This document shows positions 1 to 14,400 of a DNA stretch of 64,000 nt, one piece after another. The stretch's first letter is position 1. Every line of letters starts with the position of its first letter. The position numbers and the translations under genes are program-made. The notes under the pieces are model-generated. The model made no database searches and was not told the DNA's origin. It saw only the letters and a program-made list of their open reading frames with translations. This DNA comes from Serinus canaria (lineage: Eukaryota > Chordata > Aves > Passeriformes > Fringillidae): assembly GCF_022539315.1 (NCBI RefSeq), contig NC_066316.1, forward strand, positions 54,003,994 through 54,067,993, written 5' to 3'.

Positions 1-3000
1 GACTGTGACACAAAATTTCTCAATCGTAACAATTCAAGGGTAAAGAGATGGAAAGCATGTCTAGTACTGAACTTTGTCTTTCTTTAAGGTCAGATAGATT
101 TGCCTACATCCATGTCTGATGAGACATCGTATCTTTAGAAAGAACTTTTTGCCACTTCTTGTTTTACATTTTTTCCCCATTATTGGACCATGTAACACAA
201 CAGACAAAGCATATAATTAAATGATCATATTATTTATATGTAGGCAGAACCATGCACATGACTACATGACTACAAGTAGGAAAAAAACCCTGTCTTTAAT
301 AAGAAATAATGTGTTATAGAAACTAGTACAACTTCCCTTCCACGCAAGTTTTCCTATAATTTGAGTCCAGTTATCAATCAATAAGGAGTTCCCTAAGCAA
401 GAAATTTTATAACATGCAAAGGAAGGAAAGCACAATGCCAAAAATAGGCACTCAGGATTTTTGTCACTTTGTTCCCACAAAATCATGATGTCATCTTAAA
501 AAGAGTACATTTGACTAGTTTTTATATTTGCCTCTGGTTTTTTGTGTATTAAGATTTGTGATGAAACTATTTTGTGTAACAGTATGGACAAGGCATTTTT
601 TAAAAAGGACAAAGAAAACATTTTCACATAATACCTTCAGTTCTGGAAAGGATATCTAGGAAAATCACATAGCACAAAGCCCTCAAAAATTGCCAGAGTT
701 GACAATATAGCCTCCAAATTATAAATTTTTTTCACTACAGGTTTCTGTCCTGATAGAACATCCAGAGTTCAGATCCAGCATACAGAACAGTTACCTTTGA
801 ATGCATTCTTTTCTAACTAGGAAAAGAGAACTACTTATTATCACTTCCATTTGGACTGCCACAAAATATGGGACTTTAATTCATTATAAGATCGCACAAG
901 ACAGTCTCACAGTGACTGTATTTGGTCTACAACAGTAACTTTTGCATAAGAAAAACAATTGCTGTTTGGAGGAAATCCAGCTGCTCCACAGACTTTTCAC
1001 AATCTAGCTGTCAGAGGGAGACTCCTGGAGAGGCCATTAAAATTTCATATTTCAAAAGTGAACTCTATTGTATGCCTAGAGGGTATTTTTAGCTTCCAAA
1101 ATTATTTTTATTGTTTCTTGGAGATTGAATAATATATACTAAATGAGAGAAATTCTTCTTTTGCTTACCAGTGAGTGGATCCAGAATAATTCCATTCTCT
1201 TGAATTGTGTCTCTTTAGTTTAAGGGAAAGCAAAATTAGCTTTTGTATGTCTTTCAGCTCATTGTGTTTCCATAAGTGTACTACTGTATTTCACAGTTTT
1301 TCTAGTGTTAGTTAAACAAGTATATGGGGGTTTTTGCCAGTTCAGGCAATTTTGTTTCTCGTTCTCAAGTAGTTATTTCATCGAATACTCTCTAAGCACA
1401 TATTTACCAGTATCTGTAATATTACTTGATATGGTATAGAGATATTTTATTGTCTTCCTAATGTTAGTTGATAAAGTAAGTATTTCTCAGTTATTGGAAT
1501 ACTGTAGCTCATATATATATAAAGGAGGTATTTCACACTTTCATGGTTGGGAGTATTCTTCCATTTGTCTGCAATATTTCATTACAGTGCATTTGAAAGT
1601 TCCAAAATTGATTTTCTGGCCTATAATGTGTTTTGTACAGAACTTTCTTAGTCTTAATATTGATTTCACTGTATCTTTGTCTCTAAATTTTTTTGTACTT
1701 CCCAATTTTCTTTAATATTAGCTTTGGGTATAAAAGGAATTGTAAGTCTTGCTCTTTGATGCTGCTTGGACTTTCTGAGTCTCCTCTTCTAGAAATGTTT
1801 AGTCTTAAATTGACTTCAAAGTCAAGAGTTCCCCTGGCTGTCAAAAACCCCACAATTATTAAAAAAATCTACGCATCAACCTCTCATTTACTGAAATATA
1901 GGACTTGGTATTTCCACCCCTCACTCCCCCCACCCACTTGCATTCCAGAGTTTATCTCTCATCTTCCTTGCTTTCAAGTATTCTGTTTCTTACTTATTCA
2001 CTACATCCTTCATTATCCTTCAGTTCCTGTATCACATGTTGTCCTCCTTTTTTCCCATGACACCTTACCCAATTACACTGTTCCCTGCTTCTTCTCTTCT
2101 AGCCTGCTTTTCTGCTCTATTTCCCCAGTTTCTCCCACTGCCATATTTAAGGAATGCAGAAATAAAGAGTGGATCTTTTTTCCTAAGGGGTAACTCAATA
2201 TTTGTCCGCAGAGACTTCAGAGAGGTAGTGGCCATATTTGTTGAGCATATTCTAGCTACAGCTTTATTCAGAGGAGTGGGAGAAAATGCCACATTGATAA
2301 AGGGAAAAAAACCTTTCAGATTACTCCAGGGGGCAAGTTTTAAGGAAACAAAGACAGTTGTCACAGTTCTGGTAATCCTGCAAGCATTGGGGATTTCCTT
2401 CATACTATTCTGCTCTGAATAATGTCCTTCCTCTCCTGCTCCCTGTTTCTCCAGGCAGTCTGGTGGAATGGGAAAATGAATGGTCTGTGAGAAGGGAAAA
2501 GCAAGTATGAACCACAGAGGGAGGTGCAAGCTGCAGTTTTTGCTTAAGGAGGAAATATTTCTCTAGTGCTCGATTCTAATTGTTTTTTCTTTTTCAAAGC
2601 AATTATCCTGACATTATGTTACACAAATTACAATAAATACTGAATTATTTTCCACATAAGGAAAATGATCAAAATTACTAGAAACTGGTTCTATTTTTAG
2701 AATGTTGCTTTTCATAACAGTTTTTACCTTTCTCCTCTCTCTTATGACACCCTGTAGTGAATGTAGGCACAAGGACAAGAAGAAACAAGCTGGGAAATCA
2801 GAGATATGCGGAGTTGCAAATGGGAAGTATGGGGCTATAATGCAATGGACCTAGGATTACCAAAATTATTTTGTCTAATTCTACACTGGCCTTAACATAT
2901 TAAGGAATGTTCAGTTTGATTCTCTCATACTGGGGGTTGTTCACTTCTCACAGAAATCTATGGGCACTTTGTCCAGATTGCTGCTACTTCTTTATTTCTT

Positions 3001-5890
3001 GGGGTAGATCGTTGCTATTTACAGATTATATTTCCAGATTTCCTTTTACAGTTCACTACGAGTCAGAAACTCATGCAAGTGTTGGATGGACTGAGCAACT
3101 ACATTGCATTTTTTAAACCTACTGTGATAAACATATTATGAGGTTTCATCCCTAAGTCTGATGATATGTAAACTCCACCCTTATAAGTTGTAGGACACCC
3201 AGTATGACATTGAACTTCAATTGATCAGTGTAAGATTTAAAGACATATGCAGTAGAGAATGAAACCTACATGGAGTGTTTTTGGCTGGGAGAAATAGGTA
3301 TCAACAAAGAGAAGTCTTGAATGGCAATGTGCAAAAAAGATTCTAGTCTGTCAATCCAATTCTTAATAATAATATAGGATTTTAGTCCGGAGCTGCCTCG
3401 TGGTAGTTCCACACAGAGGAGAGTTATTACCATGAGAGGTTATTAGATCATCTCTGACATAACATTCTAGTTGCAGAAGTTCCCATTTTATATCAGGAAA
3501 TTAGAATATGAGGTAGCATTATTAATAGCTTTATTCAGTGAAGAGAGGTTAAATTACTGCAGAAATATTTTGACAAAATTCCAACCAGACTTTTAAAAAG
3601 AACTGTTCCAAACTGCATAGAAAACCCTTTAGACGTAGACAGAGGGCAGACTTGAATGCAAGATTTCCTCTGCCTGTTTAGTTCTGAAGGCTTCATGCAC
3701 CACACAGGCACAATGGACTAAACACAGAAGATGCAAAAGTTTGTTCTGATTTTGACTTCTATATAGACACACATATGTGCACATACTCATACAACAAACC
3801 CGAAAAACCAGGAAACAGAGATAAAGGGGTAGAGAAATGGGTGTGACTTTTTTTCTCTTCAATATTATTTGTAGAAAAACTAATGAATAATCTCTTACAG
3901 AAAAGGTGGATTTTAGGCAGAAGTAATGTTCATTTACTAATTCTGTCTTCATAATGGGGCACATTCATCGTAACTGTGTTGTAATTAACTGAAGTCATCC
4001 AAGGTTATTTTTGCCTTATTTTTTGACTGAAAAAAGAAACCTCTGAGGGATCTGGGGACATTTTGTTGCAACATGAAGGCTTTCCTTAGGTGAAATATTT
4101 GCATGTTCCATCATTCCTCTCTATGGTACGTTACTCTGCTTTGCACTGAGAAGATGAAGAGTAGAGAATTCCTGAAGCAGAGTTTTCATTCAATAATGTA
4201 ATATTTTAAATGGCACGTTTATCTGTAAACCATACACCTATCTGGAAGTGAGCGATACCAACTTTAAAGTGAAATGCAGAGTACTGAAATGGATGGAGCC
4301 CGTAATATGGGATGGAAACTGTGGGTGCCCACTTGGAAGTGGTGTGGGATCATTAATGGCTCTAAGCAAGTGAACTTGGTTTTGTATCCCACCCAGTACA
4401 CAGATATACACAGAGTATCACTGCCATTGTTGAAGGCAGCTGAAGAACTTGGATTTTTGCTCACCATGGCATTAAAAGGACTCACATGTTTGTGCCACAG
4501 GAGTGATCCTCTTTGAACACTGACCAGGTGTGATCCCATGTATCTTGCTAAGTCTGGCAAAAGCATATTTCAAACTCACTCTGTAAGCTTCAGAGAGGTG
4601 TAGGATTTGTTCATCCTCACACTGTAGTGCATGATAAGGAAGGAAAGATAGCAGGTCTAACAAACCTTGGAGTACAGGTGCTTCAAGAATGGGGAGAAAA
4701 TGGATTTTCAATTGGAAAGGGAAATTCTGTCGGAAACAAAATGAATGTTAAAGCCACTATTCTCTTCCAAAAGGCGTTACATTATCTTGTAAATAAGAGA
4801 CAAAAACACAGATAACCTGATAAAGACTGTCTAGAACATAACACATAGAAAAACATGTAAAATCCAAGATAGAACCTTTATGTTACAAATTCTTATTAGA
4901 CTGACAAGACAAACTGTGAAATATACAGTTCTTGTAAAAGCAAGACTTGTGGGAGGATAAAACAAGATATTTTATCTCCTTATAATATGGGGAAAAAGAA
5001 CCTCTCTCAAGCTTGTAAGTACTTCATCAGAACTGAAACAAAAGCTTAAAACAATAACTTGCAGAAATAAATCGGTGCCTTGTGTAAAAATGTCAGTAAC
5101 CAAGATGGCACATTGTCTTAGATTTGCTGTAATAGTCACTGAAACCTAGCTAAGTCTTGGCATGGCTGCCACAAAGCAGGTACTTCAGTGTTCATAAATA
5201 AAATGGAAGCAAAAAAATATATTTTGCTAGAAACTATCAGGCTTTCTTTTCTTTATGACTTCTGTTTTGACTTCAAATTATTTATTTTGCATAATTTTCC
5301 TTATCTTAAGAAGAAGAGCTTTAGGCTTCATGGCCAAAAAGGCTTTATTTTCTTATAAAATGATAAAGTTAGGAGACATTTTTAAAATGGCTCACAATAT
5401 TTTGTGATCATCCCCTTAAATATTCCAAGGTGATGCATAATCTTAATGCATCTACTTTGACTTCAGTTGTCTGTCAGAGATTTTTGTGGTAATCTTGCTC
5501 CAATGAGGTTACTGAACTTTCAGACTTTGACTCAGATCTCCAGAGAATTATAAAAATGTTACATATATTGTTTCATTGCTGTACACATAAGGTGCAACCC
5601 AGAACATCACTTACTATTTAAGGGTCCATAAAACAGAGAGTTTATTTAACTCCTTTGCTTCAGTGGGAACTGAACTTGTGGGACCCTGTGATAGTGCATT
5701 TTATAATTCTCTGTATTAAAATATGACAAACCTTAATATGTACCCTGAGACATTAGAACTTCCTTTTCTTGATGATACTGGACTTCAGGCAGCAGTGTTC
5801 AGTTGGTATCCCAGTACCCAGTTACAAGACCATACAAAACATTGAAAGCGAAAGTAGAGCAAAATCTATCTCTAGAACGGTATTTTTTAA
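1..5890. other. AT-rich non-coding DNA
   Basis: No gene, repeat family or RNA gene recognised. Open frames of 166 codons (+, 1693-2193) and 154 codons (-, 2065-2529) overlap on opposite strands and are not recognisable. A minus-strand exon-like segment at 1169-1210 is discussed under findings. There is a short (AT)n run at about 1511-1521. Confidence 0.5.
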
Positions 5891-5904
5891 TTTTTTTTTT
5901 TTTT
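5891..5904. repeat. Poly(T) run, 14 T
   Basis: A homopolymer T run in T-rich sequence. A comparable T14 run lies at 23522-23535, T13 at 58331-58343 and T12 at 7841-7852. None is attached to a recognisable retroposed body on the minus strand. Confidence 0.8.
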
Positions 5905-6179
5905 ACCTAACAAACAATCAAACACCCTTTAGCATAGTGAAATTAAACCCCTGCATTTTTGCCAGGATCCCTGCACTACATGTTGCCAAAAATGCCGGTA
6001 AGTAAGCCTAATTTTCAAATATGGGAATTTTAATATAATATTCAAATTGTACATTTGGGTACTTACATGGACACTTGGATGTGTAAATGCCCACTCTGTG
6101 GATCTAAGTGCTGATTTGAGCATTTGTGTCTGAGATTTAGACCTTCCATTAAAACATTCATATTTGATATTGGACCCAC

Positions 6180-6192
6180 AGTGTGTGTGTGT
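6180..6192. repeat. (GT)6 microsatellite
   Basis: Six GT units in ACAGTGTGTGTGTGTAAT. Short and ordinary. Confidence 0.75.
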
Positions 6193-9100
6193 AATATTAA
6201 TGTTTAAATAGAGGAAGAGCATGTGAGCCAACTCTGCACCTTAGGTAATATTGGGTAGCTGAATGTATTTCTACTGCATACACACACTCTGAATATGATA
6301 AAACAGTCCCACTGACATTCCAGTAAATGTAAAGACAATCCCTTGAACATACCTTGAGAGAATATGAAATATCTGTGCTGTAAAAGAAAACAAAAACCAA
6401 AACCAAGATATGCTTTTACTTATAAACAGAAGCAATATCAAAACATTAGAAACATAAATATGGAAAAAAACATTGAAACTCTCTTTTCTGTGCACCATTC
6501 AACTGGAATCTGGAGAAAGGTCACTTGTTGTAATAAAGATGTTCACAGTTTTAGATGTTTCCCTAAGCAGCAGTTGCTCAGTGCATTGTGTATTGAGCAT
6601 TCTGTACATACCAGACACACTGCCTCATTTGGTCAGGAATTCATGTCTCTACCAAGATTTTTATGCCTTCTCCTCCTGCTCACTGAACATTCTTCTTTTC
6701 TATTTCTATGGGCCTTTCCAAGCATTCTTCCATGTAATCTATTTTACACATTATTTTCTGTGTTAGTAGCACTTCAGGTATTAAAATCGCATGATCAGGC
6801 AGGAAAAAACTGCAATCAACCCTACCTCCCATCAAACTCCTTAAACTCCCAAGAGCACTATGAAAATTTTTGTGTTTGACTTTGACTTCCAAAGTTCAGA
6901 ATTGGTTGCTGTTCAGCTCGAAGTCATAGTGAAAGTACCAAGTTGCTGCAACAAATTTGAATGGGCTTTTTTGAAAAAGAAACAACAAACAAAGGAAACG
7001 CCCCCATTTGCAGGAGTACTGGTGTCAATGAAGCAGGCACCTGAAAGCTCTAGCACAGACACCCAGCACCTGTATTTCTGAGGAAACCCTGAAGCATGCC
7101 CATCCTTGAACCAGGTTTCTCAGGGACCCCTTGCACAGCAGCTGTGCCTGGGGATGAAGAAAAGCTGTAGCTTGTCCTTAGCTGCAGGGTAACAAGGGGA
7201 AGCTCAGAGGAGCTGCAGAAGCTTCATTTATAGAAGGTGCAGGTATCCTCCAAATGGCTTTGTTTTTATCTGGAATGGAAAAGGAAAGGTAGAGCCGTAC
7301 CAAGCTTTTCCTGAGGATGTTTATTGCAGGTACAGTCTCCATGACCAGTGGTTTCCTTGGCTCTGGTATTTGCAGAGCCAGAGCAGGATCTAAAAAATGT
7401 GTAAGGTGTGAAATAGAAGACAGCAGGTATGAAAACATGGCAGAGAATGAAAGGATAAGGAAGTGTGTGGGAAAACCCATGGGTCTTGGCGTTATTGGAA
7501 AAATGGCAGTCTGAAGAAGACAGGAAGAAAGCATACATGATAAGTAAACCAACAAGTTTTCCACTATAAAAAGATCTTAATAGAGGCAAACTCTGCTCAA
7601 ATTACAACAGACTGAAATAGTTTTAACAGCTTTAGCAGTTTTAACAGTTTAAGTTACAATTATCTTAAACAATCACGCAGGTATAAATTGCATTAAAACT
7701 CAGTCTTTGAGTTAAGGAACTTTAACTATTGGTGATTTTTCCAGTACTCAGTTTATTGTAGCTGGGAATAAACAATGTCTTTCAGTATTTTCAGGTATAC
7801 TAGTCATTACCTTAAGTACAGTACAATTAATTTCAGGCAATTTTTTTTTTTTAAGTTTGCAGTTAGCTTTTCTGTTCTGCATGGCTTGCAGGATATTTTA
7901 ATACATTAGTTGACATTGTAAAAATATATTACAAAGCTGTACTCATTTCTGATGCAAACAAATAGAAGTTTTGAGGGTTTTTTGCTTATGAAAGGTCTGA
8001 CAAGTTAAGGCCATTTTTGTCCCTGTACTTGAAGATAGCAAATATTTATTTTGTCAGTGTAGAAATTAAAATCACTTGTGCATAAAGGCATAATGGAACT
8101 CAAGCATAAATGGTATTCTTGATTAATAAAACTTTTTAATTTGCTTGAGAAACGCTGAGTTAACAAGTAACAGCTGTTGGTGAAGAAACACATTATAACA
8201 GTTAAAATATATTACATTTAAATTTAATATTATTGATTTCAAGGTAATCATCTACATTTCAGCTCAGACAAGTCCAGAGAAAGTAATTTCTTTATAAGTA
8301 TAAATTGTGGATCACACAGTTTATATGATTTTAAAAGAAATGCCTGAGTTTAAGAAAGGATTTGAACAACTACATGAGTATGAGAGTAGCTCTTCAGTTA
8401 TAGAAGTCTGGCAGAGTATAATAGAAGGTTTAATAAACAAATTATTTTACTTATAATCATGCTATATCAAATTTATTCTTACTTCTACTCTTTTGCATTT
8501 TTCAGGCTTTTTCAGTTTACTGGTGCTACCAAAATTTTAATTTGCCAAAGGTTATCCATTGTGCTTGATCTCAGCAAGGAAATTTTAAACATTTGACTCC
8601 AAGAGCTACCATACTTCATCTATTTACAAATACTCAGGACACACTTGAGATGGATGAGACTTATATTGATATCTTCCTCACTGCAGGTACTGTCGTAAAG
8701 TTTTCTGCTTTGAATATTTTGTGAAATAGTCAGTGGATTAAAAAGACAGTAATGATTTGCTTTAAAACTTCTGGATAAAATCACACTGAGGGACATAAAG
8801 CAGCCATTTTTTCATTCCTGAATCAATTCTTTTATTTAAGGGCAAGAAGAAAAGATCCTTTTCCTCTCTTGCTTTGCACCAAAATATACATTCTTAGCCT
8901 GTGAATCCATAGGTTTTGGAAACTGGAGAAATATTGAGGTGAACCTTTCTTTCTGACACAGGATTTTTTAAAATTGTTTTTGATAGAAACTATTAACTAC
9001 TCATAATCCTTATTTGTGTGTGGCTCAGACCCAGAAAAAGAACAAATTCCTTTTCCCAAAATATAAATAAATTACCCTGTTCTTACAGGTCATGAATTGC

Positions 9101-10373
9101 CAATGTCTTCTCTAAATGTGATAAACTGGCTAATAATAGAATTCAGTTAAGTGCAATTAATTCTTCCTGTGCCTTTCTTTCTTGATATAGACTGTTCCCT
9201 GTTTCCTGACTGCTGAAGATGGGCTGTTGTTGCTACAAACCTTGAAAGTAAGATTACTGCAATGCTGAATACAAGTGGTGTAAAAGGAAATGCAGTGTGA
9301 TAAAGTTTCAGTCTCAAAACATTCAACAAGTTAGACATTTTTCCAGCTAATCCAAGTTTTTTGAGAATTTTTTTTGTTACTTTGGTCTTTCACACTTGAA
9401 GATAGGGAAGAATATTTATCCCATCTATTACATTAAATGCCTGGGTTCTGTGTTTGTCTCTGAAAGAAAGAGATTGTAAACAGAAAAAAAGTCTGTGTAC
9501 CTTAATCATCCATTTTTCACTCATCTGCAACACATTTTGCAATTGCAACTGTACCCCAGTTAGCAAACAATCTACTCTGACTATGCAAGGAATTTTATAG
9601 GATATTAGAGAGAGAGAAACAGATTAATTAAACTTCTAGACAGTTTAAAAAAACTTAGAAAATCCTTTAACATGTCAGTGGTGTCCATCTTAATGCCCTG
9701 TGAACAACAAAAGTTGCAAAAGTGATAAACTTGTTCAATATTAGTCTGAGTCAAGTGCTATGCATCAAAGACTCTTTTAGTCTACCTGAAATTTTTTCAA
9801 TGAAATACTGCTCTATAATTGAAAATTAGCATTTTAAAAGATTATTCTAAGGGAACAAAAAGATGTTTTTGTTTTCTAGTTTTATTGCAAACCGGTCTGT
9901 TTGTAAAGCATGTTGTTAGAAAGACATCATATTCAAACACCATCAATCAGCCACTTTTATTAGGAACATTTCACTTTACCTTTCAGATTACTTTTTTTCT
10001 TTTCCATTTTTGGGTCATAAAATTGGCAGAGCACCTTCTTTATTCCCAGTTTAGCAACTGATTTGGATTTCAGAAGGAAACTTCTCATCTCATTTTATCT
10101 TTCACAAAGTGTTGGTTTCTCTTTGCGGGGATGAGATCCAAAGCATCTTCTGATGGAAATATTTCTTGGATTGTTGTATGCCTATTTTTCTGTGGTTTTT
10201 CATTGTTACCATATGAAAAAAGCAGTTATTGACCTTGTGGCAATTGCCTTTTTTTATTTTTCCCAGGCACATTCCTCATACCCCATTTGGCAGAATTTTA
10301 AATTGTGATCACATTTTGGCAAGAGAAGGTTACTTGCTTGCACTCTATTTAATGGAAACAACTTTACTCCCTC

Positions 10374-10402
10374 AACTAATTTCATTCTTGCATGAATTAG
10401 TT
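10374..10402. repeat. Imperfect 11-bp inverted repeat
   Basis: AACTAATTTCAT (10374-10385) pairs with ATGAATTAGTT (10392-10402) with a single bulged T, around the loop TCTTGC. It is AT-rich. Each arm carries an ATTA/TAAT core, so this could equally be read as a palindromic homeodomain site. Confidence 0.6.
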
Positions 10403-11279
10403 AATAGAAGCTATGTCTTCTGATGGTTTACAATAAAAATTCTACTCTATTGACAATTTCTGGTTCTCAAACACTCTACCTTATTGCTCAATGTTCTTTG
10501 AAGATACCATATTTGTACAGAACATACCATGTAAACTCATGTGCAGATACAGGGGATTGTTACCTTCAGATCTTTTCAGTCTGAGATTGAGGTTATGACA
10601 GAACCATTTCTATGTTCAGGGAACTTTGATCATTCCTTCACCTAGCTCAAAGAGTATTTTTTTCTCATGCTTTTATCTGTGTTTGAAAGTTTTGAAGCCC
10701 TTGTATTGGTGAAGTATGTGATCTTTTCACACTTTGAGGGGGAGATGCTGTGTGTTTTACGGCCTCCAGAATGGTATCAGTGGTCTTTTGCTAGCATAAG
10801 GTGTGTTTCTAGGTTGTGAGGTTTTCTTGCAAAAGCTAAACAGGCAGACAGGTCCAAAACCTCAATCAGAAGCAGAAGGATATTAAGACCATTTTCAAAA
10901 TACCAATTTGGACTGCTGTGTCGAGTCTTTACAATGCTGACAGGCTATACAAGGCAGGGGAAGATGATACTTTAGATATACCTAGTGGGTTTTTTTTCTA
11001 AGATATGGTCCACAATCTTCCATTCCCTTTTGACTTTGTGCAGATTTGACAATATTACTATATTTACCAAAAATGCTGCACTCTTGCCTACACCTCTGCT
11101 ATATTTCACATTGCACTTGTTGCACGTAATATAGCTCTTCTTCCCCCTGACATAATCATAAGCATATGGAAAATGCATTTGTCTCTGTGGATTTGAAACA
11201 ACACTGGCTGTTTTGGTAAACACAGGGAAAAAGCTAAAGGAAGAAAGAGAGTGTGGCACACGCTGAGTGAAAATGCACA

Positions 11280-11480
11280 AAATCAAAGGCGACAGTCAGG
11301 TAGCTCCGGCTGATTCAAAGGTGCCAGGGAAGGACCCATCATCTTGGGTTAGATCAGACCTGGAGGCAGAGCCAGGGCCCCGTTAGTCTGATCTCCAAGG
11401 CTGCCTCTGACATTACTGATGACATCACGCTCACTCGTGTCAGAATAGACTCATAAACAGTAATGAGCTGCTGAGCAGAA
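11280..11480. promoter_or_regulatory. Candidate enhancer block with TCF/LEF- and CRE-like motifs
   Basis: About 200 bases more GC- and CpG-rich than the DNA on either side. Visible motifs are ATCAAAGG (11282-11289, TCF/LEF type), a second TTCAAAGG near 11313, TGACATTA (11408-11415), TGACATCA (11420-11427, a one-mismatch CRE/AP-1-like octamer), GACTCATAA (AP-1 half-site with flank, about 11448) and TAATGAGC. CpG dinucleotides, rare elsewhere, occur several times (GGCGAC, CTCCGG, CCCCGTT, CACGCTC, CTCGTG). No open frame or repeat explains the composition. The regulatory reading is inference from motif density. Confidence 0.3.
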
Positions 11481-14400
11481 GACCAGAAAATATGAGGGAA
11501 AACTGGGAAAAATGGAAGTGGGTAAAAGATGATTCAAGGAATAAGAAGAAAACACATAGCAAAAGGCAAAGATGCAAATAAAAGTCAGAACTATTTAGCT
11601 GAGAGATGGAACATCAGTTGAATGGGACTGTGGACAGGTAGGCTGTCAGGTGACTGCACAGTCTGTGCCTGTTTTAAACACCCCATTTATCAATGGGAGT
11701 CCTAGCCAGCAAGAGGTTTGGGGAAAACAAAAAACACGACTGAAGAACTTCAGGGGATGCCTTGAGACACTCTACCAGTGGGTAAGAACTCCTAGTTTTC
11801 TATCTTGTTTGAACAACCTACAGCACTTAAGATGTGATCTGGATGACTGCACAGCATAACTAAGTTATATCAGGAAATAGGAGTAAAAATTATACCTCCT
11901 TGTGTATAAGTGAAAAAGAAGGTATAATTTGATTGTTGAAGGGAAATTTCTAAAAGTTGAATTGCAGGAGGTAGTAGCTTTAAAATCTGACAGAACTATT
12001 TGTGGAAGCCAGTGGTATATTTTAAATTGTTGATGGTAGCTGTACAGCTACCCATTTTATTACTTCTTTTTAAGATATTTTCTTTGCAGTCTATATTTCT
12101 ATTTCATACTCTTTGCTAGACAGGGCTTGAAAAGAATTGTGAGTACTTCTTGGTAAAAAAAAAAAGGGCAAAAAGCTTATGGGTTTAAAGCTTGGGACTG
12201 GGGAAAAAATGCTTTTGAGAAGAGGTGTTCCTTTTTCTGATATGAATTGCACTACAGATATATGGCAAATTTATTTATGTCAGTTCAAGACCTTTAAAAC
12301 AGAAGTAATGCCTTCTATAATGCAGAAAATGAAATAGTTTATTCCCAGAAAAGAGGCAGTGTAATAGTAAAAGAAATGACATTGTTCACGGAAGGCTCAT
12401 CACTTGAAATAACACAGTGATGGGTGGTACTAAGAATTAATGACAGAAAGTAATAAGACAACTTAGAGAATTAACACAGAGTTTTACTTTATTGTTTTAA
12501 GTAAAGAATGGACAGAAGGACATTTAATTTTTTACAAAGATCTGTAATTTCCTCAACATCTAAGTCAAATATATCTCATTTTGTGGTATTTTCAGCTGCC
12601 CAAAAAAAGCTGGGATTTAAAACCAGGAAAGATATCAAATGTTTTCATAATCAATATCATATTCAACCTATCCACAGTCCCAATATTAAGAAAAATATTA
12701 GTTTTCTGGATGTGGCTGCTATCTTGTTATTTTTTTACACTTTTTAGCCCTATGTGCTTCAAGATGTACTGAAATAACACACTCACTAAAAAGGGTGCAG
12801 TTAGCCTCTATATTTTATTTTTTCAAGTCTGTCTTTATTCTGTATGAGCTGAGGCTCTCTCAGCACAGTTGATCATGCTCTTAAAATGCCATCTTTTTTG
12901 ACCTCTTGAACCTCATGGTTCTCCTGCCTCTCTAAGGTCTGCCTCCCGAAGAAATGTGAAAAGTGATTCTTTTTCATCCCTTGATTGGTTCCTCCCTCTC
13001 TGTTACAGAAAACGAAGCTGATTCCTTTGTCTGTCCTTTTTTCATGTTCTTGCACTGATGCTGCATTAAATTCAGGTAGTGAGTCTTTTGGGTCAGAGTC
13101 CATTTTTACACCTGCTCATGGGCAGGACCACACCAGTTGGGAGATTGGTCCTTCACTGGGTTTTCTAGGCACATTGGTAATACAGTAAATTAGCATCCTA
13201 AATCTAAGGTATTTTCTAGTCCAAAGGGAAGGGAAATTAATATAAATTAGTAAATGGTCAGCCAAAAATAAGAGAACCTTCCCTAGTAACAAGGAAGTGA
13301 CAAAAGACGTATTGACTGTGTAACCACGAGTACAACCAGCTGCTTTTGGAATATATTGTAGAATATAACTCTTTATATTGACTTCACTTTTGTATGTGTC
13401 TTAACAGGCTCTAATTGCTTTCTGCTTGCCACTCAAATAAATTTTTATGATTATGTGATATATAGAAATCTTTCTAAGAATCCTGTTGATTTTTAGTTGA
13501 AATAATTTCATCTCTACTGACAAGTAGAAAACACAGATATCCCAGTATTACCAATAGTGTACTTTCCCCATCTTTTTTTTTTAAACTTTTTGATTCTTTC
13601 TCTACCCTAAGTCTTAAACAAGGCTGTATTTGAGGAGGTATGTTTACAGGGTGAGGCATTCTGCTTTGCAGATTTTGCTCTACAGGACATTTTCTGGATC
13701 GATGACTAGCTCAAGGGAGTTTGTGTGCATATTTACAATGCCTTGACCTGTCTGCTGCAGCAAGCTAGATGCTGAACATGCCCTACAAATGGAAGAAATG
13801 CAAGCCTCAAGTGCAAATGAAGGTTTGCTGTAGTTGTAGTCCCCCAATGTTGGAAACCTGCTACCAAATCAGTCGTGTAACCAAATGTGCCACCTTTTCT
13901 CTAACAAAGTATCATGGCAGCAGTAGACTGGAGCAATCCTTGAGTGACAGAAAAAAATATGAGCCAAGATGATTAATTAAGTAGTCAATAGCGAGCTCAT
14001 CCCAAATGTTTGCAACAAGCAATATGATTGAGTGTGTGGAAGCAGCATTGCATTTAAACCCCAGATACTTATCAATACCCATAGAAAGCACTCCAAAAAA
14101 TTGGATGTTGTTTGTAGTGGATCATTTCAGCAGTGATTCATCAAATGCTATCATGTATATCTGACAGAACTCAAAACTGGCAAGTGTTCTAATGGAACAT
14201 AATAACAATGATGAGTCGTACATTAGTAGCACTTACTAAAAAGAATTCTAGGATTGACAAATTGGAGAGGCAATGTTGGCAGACTTAAAATGAAGCATTT
14301 GTACAGTATATACAGTACTCAGAGATGTGGAATAGATTCCAAATGAAATGCAGAGATATTTCTTAACATCTTTCTCAAACTTCATGCCAAGATGGTGCCT

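Larger units (their letters stand above)
5905..11279. other. AT-rich non-coding DNA
   Basis: Contains the (GT)6 run, a T12 run at 7841-7852 and the inverted repeat at 10374-10402. A 171-codon + frame at 6364-6879 starts in K/Q-rich low complexity and passes through a Leu/Phe-rich stretch typical of T-rich DNA. I do not consider it a gene. Confidence 0.5.

Noticed and set aside
1693..2529. Overlapping 166-, 128- and 154-codon frames on both strands
   Set aside because: Mutually overlapping and unrecognised. I considered an LTR or ERV relic but saw no LTR ends, primer-binding site or retroviral motif.
5966..5997. 32-base micro-exon between CATTTTTGCCAG and CCG-GTAAGT
   Set aside because: Too short to judge, phase not supported by any neighbour, and the sequence is not distinctive.
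6364..6879. 171-codon plus-strand frame as a gene
   Set aside because: Low-complexity K/Q start and Leu/Phe-rich middle, overlapped by minus-strand frames. No homology recognised.
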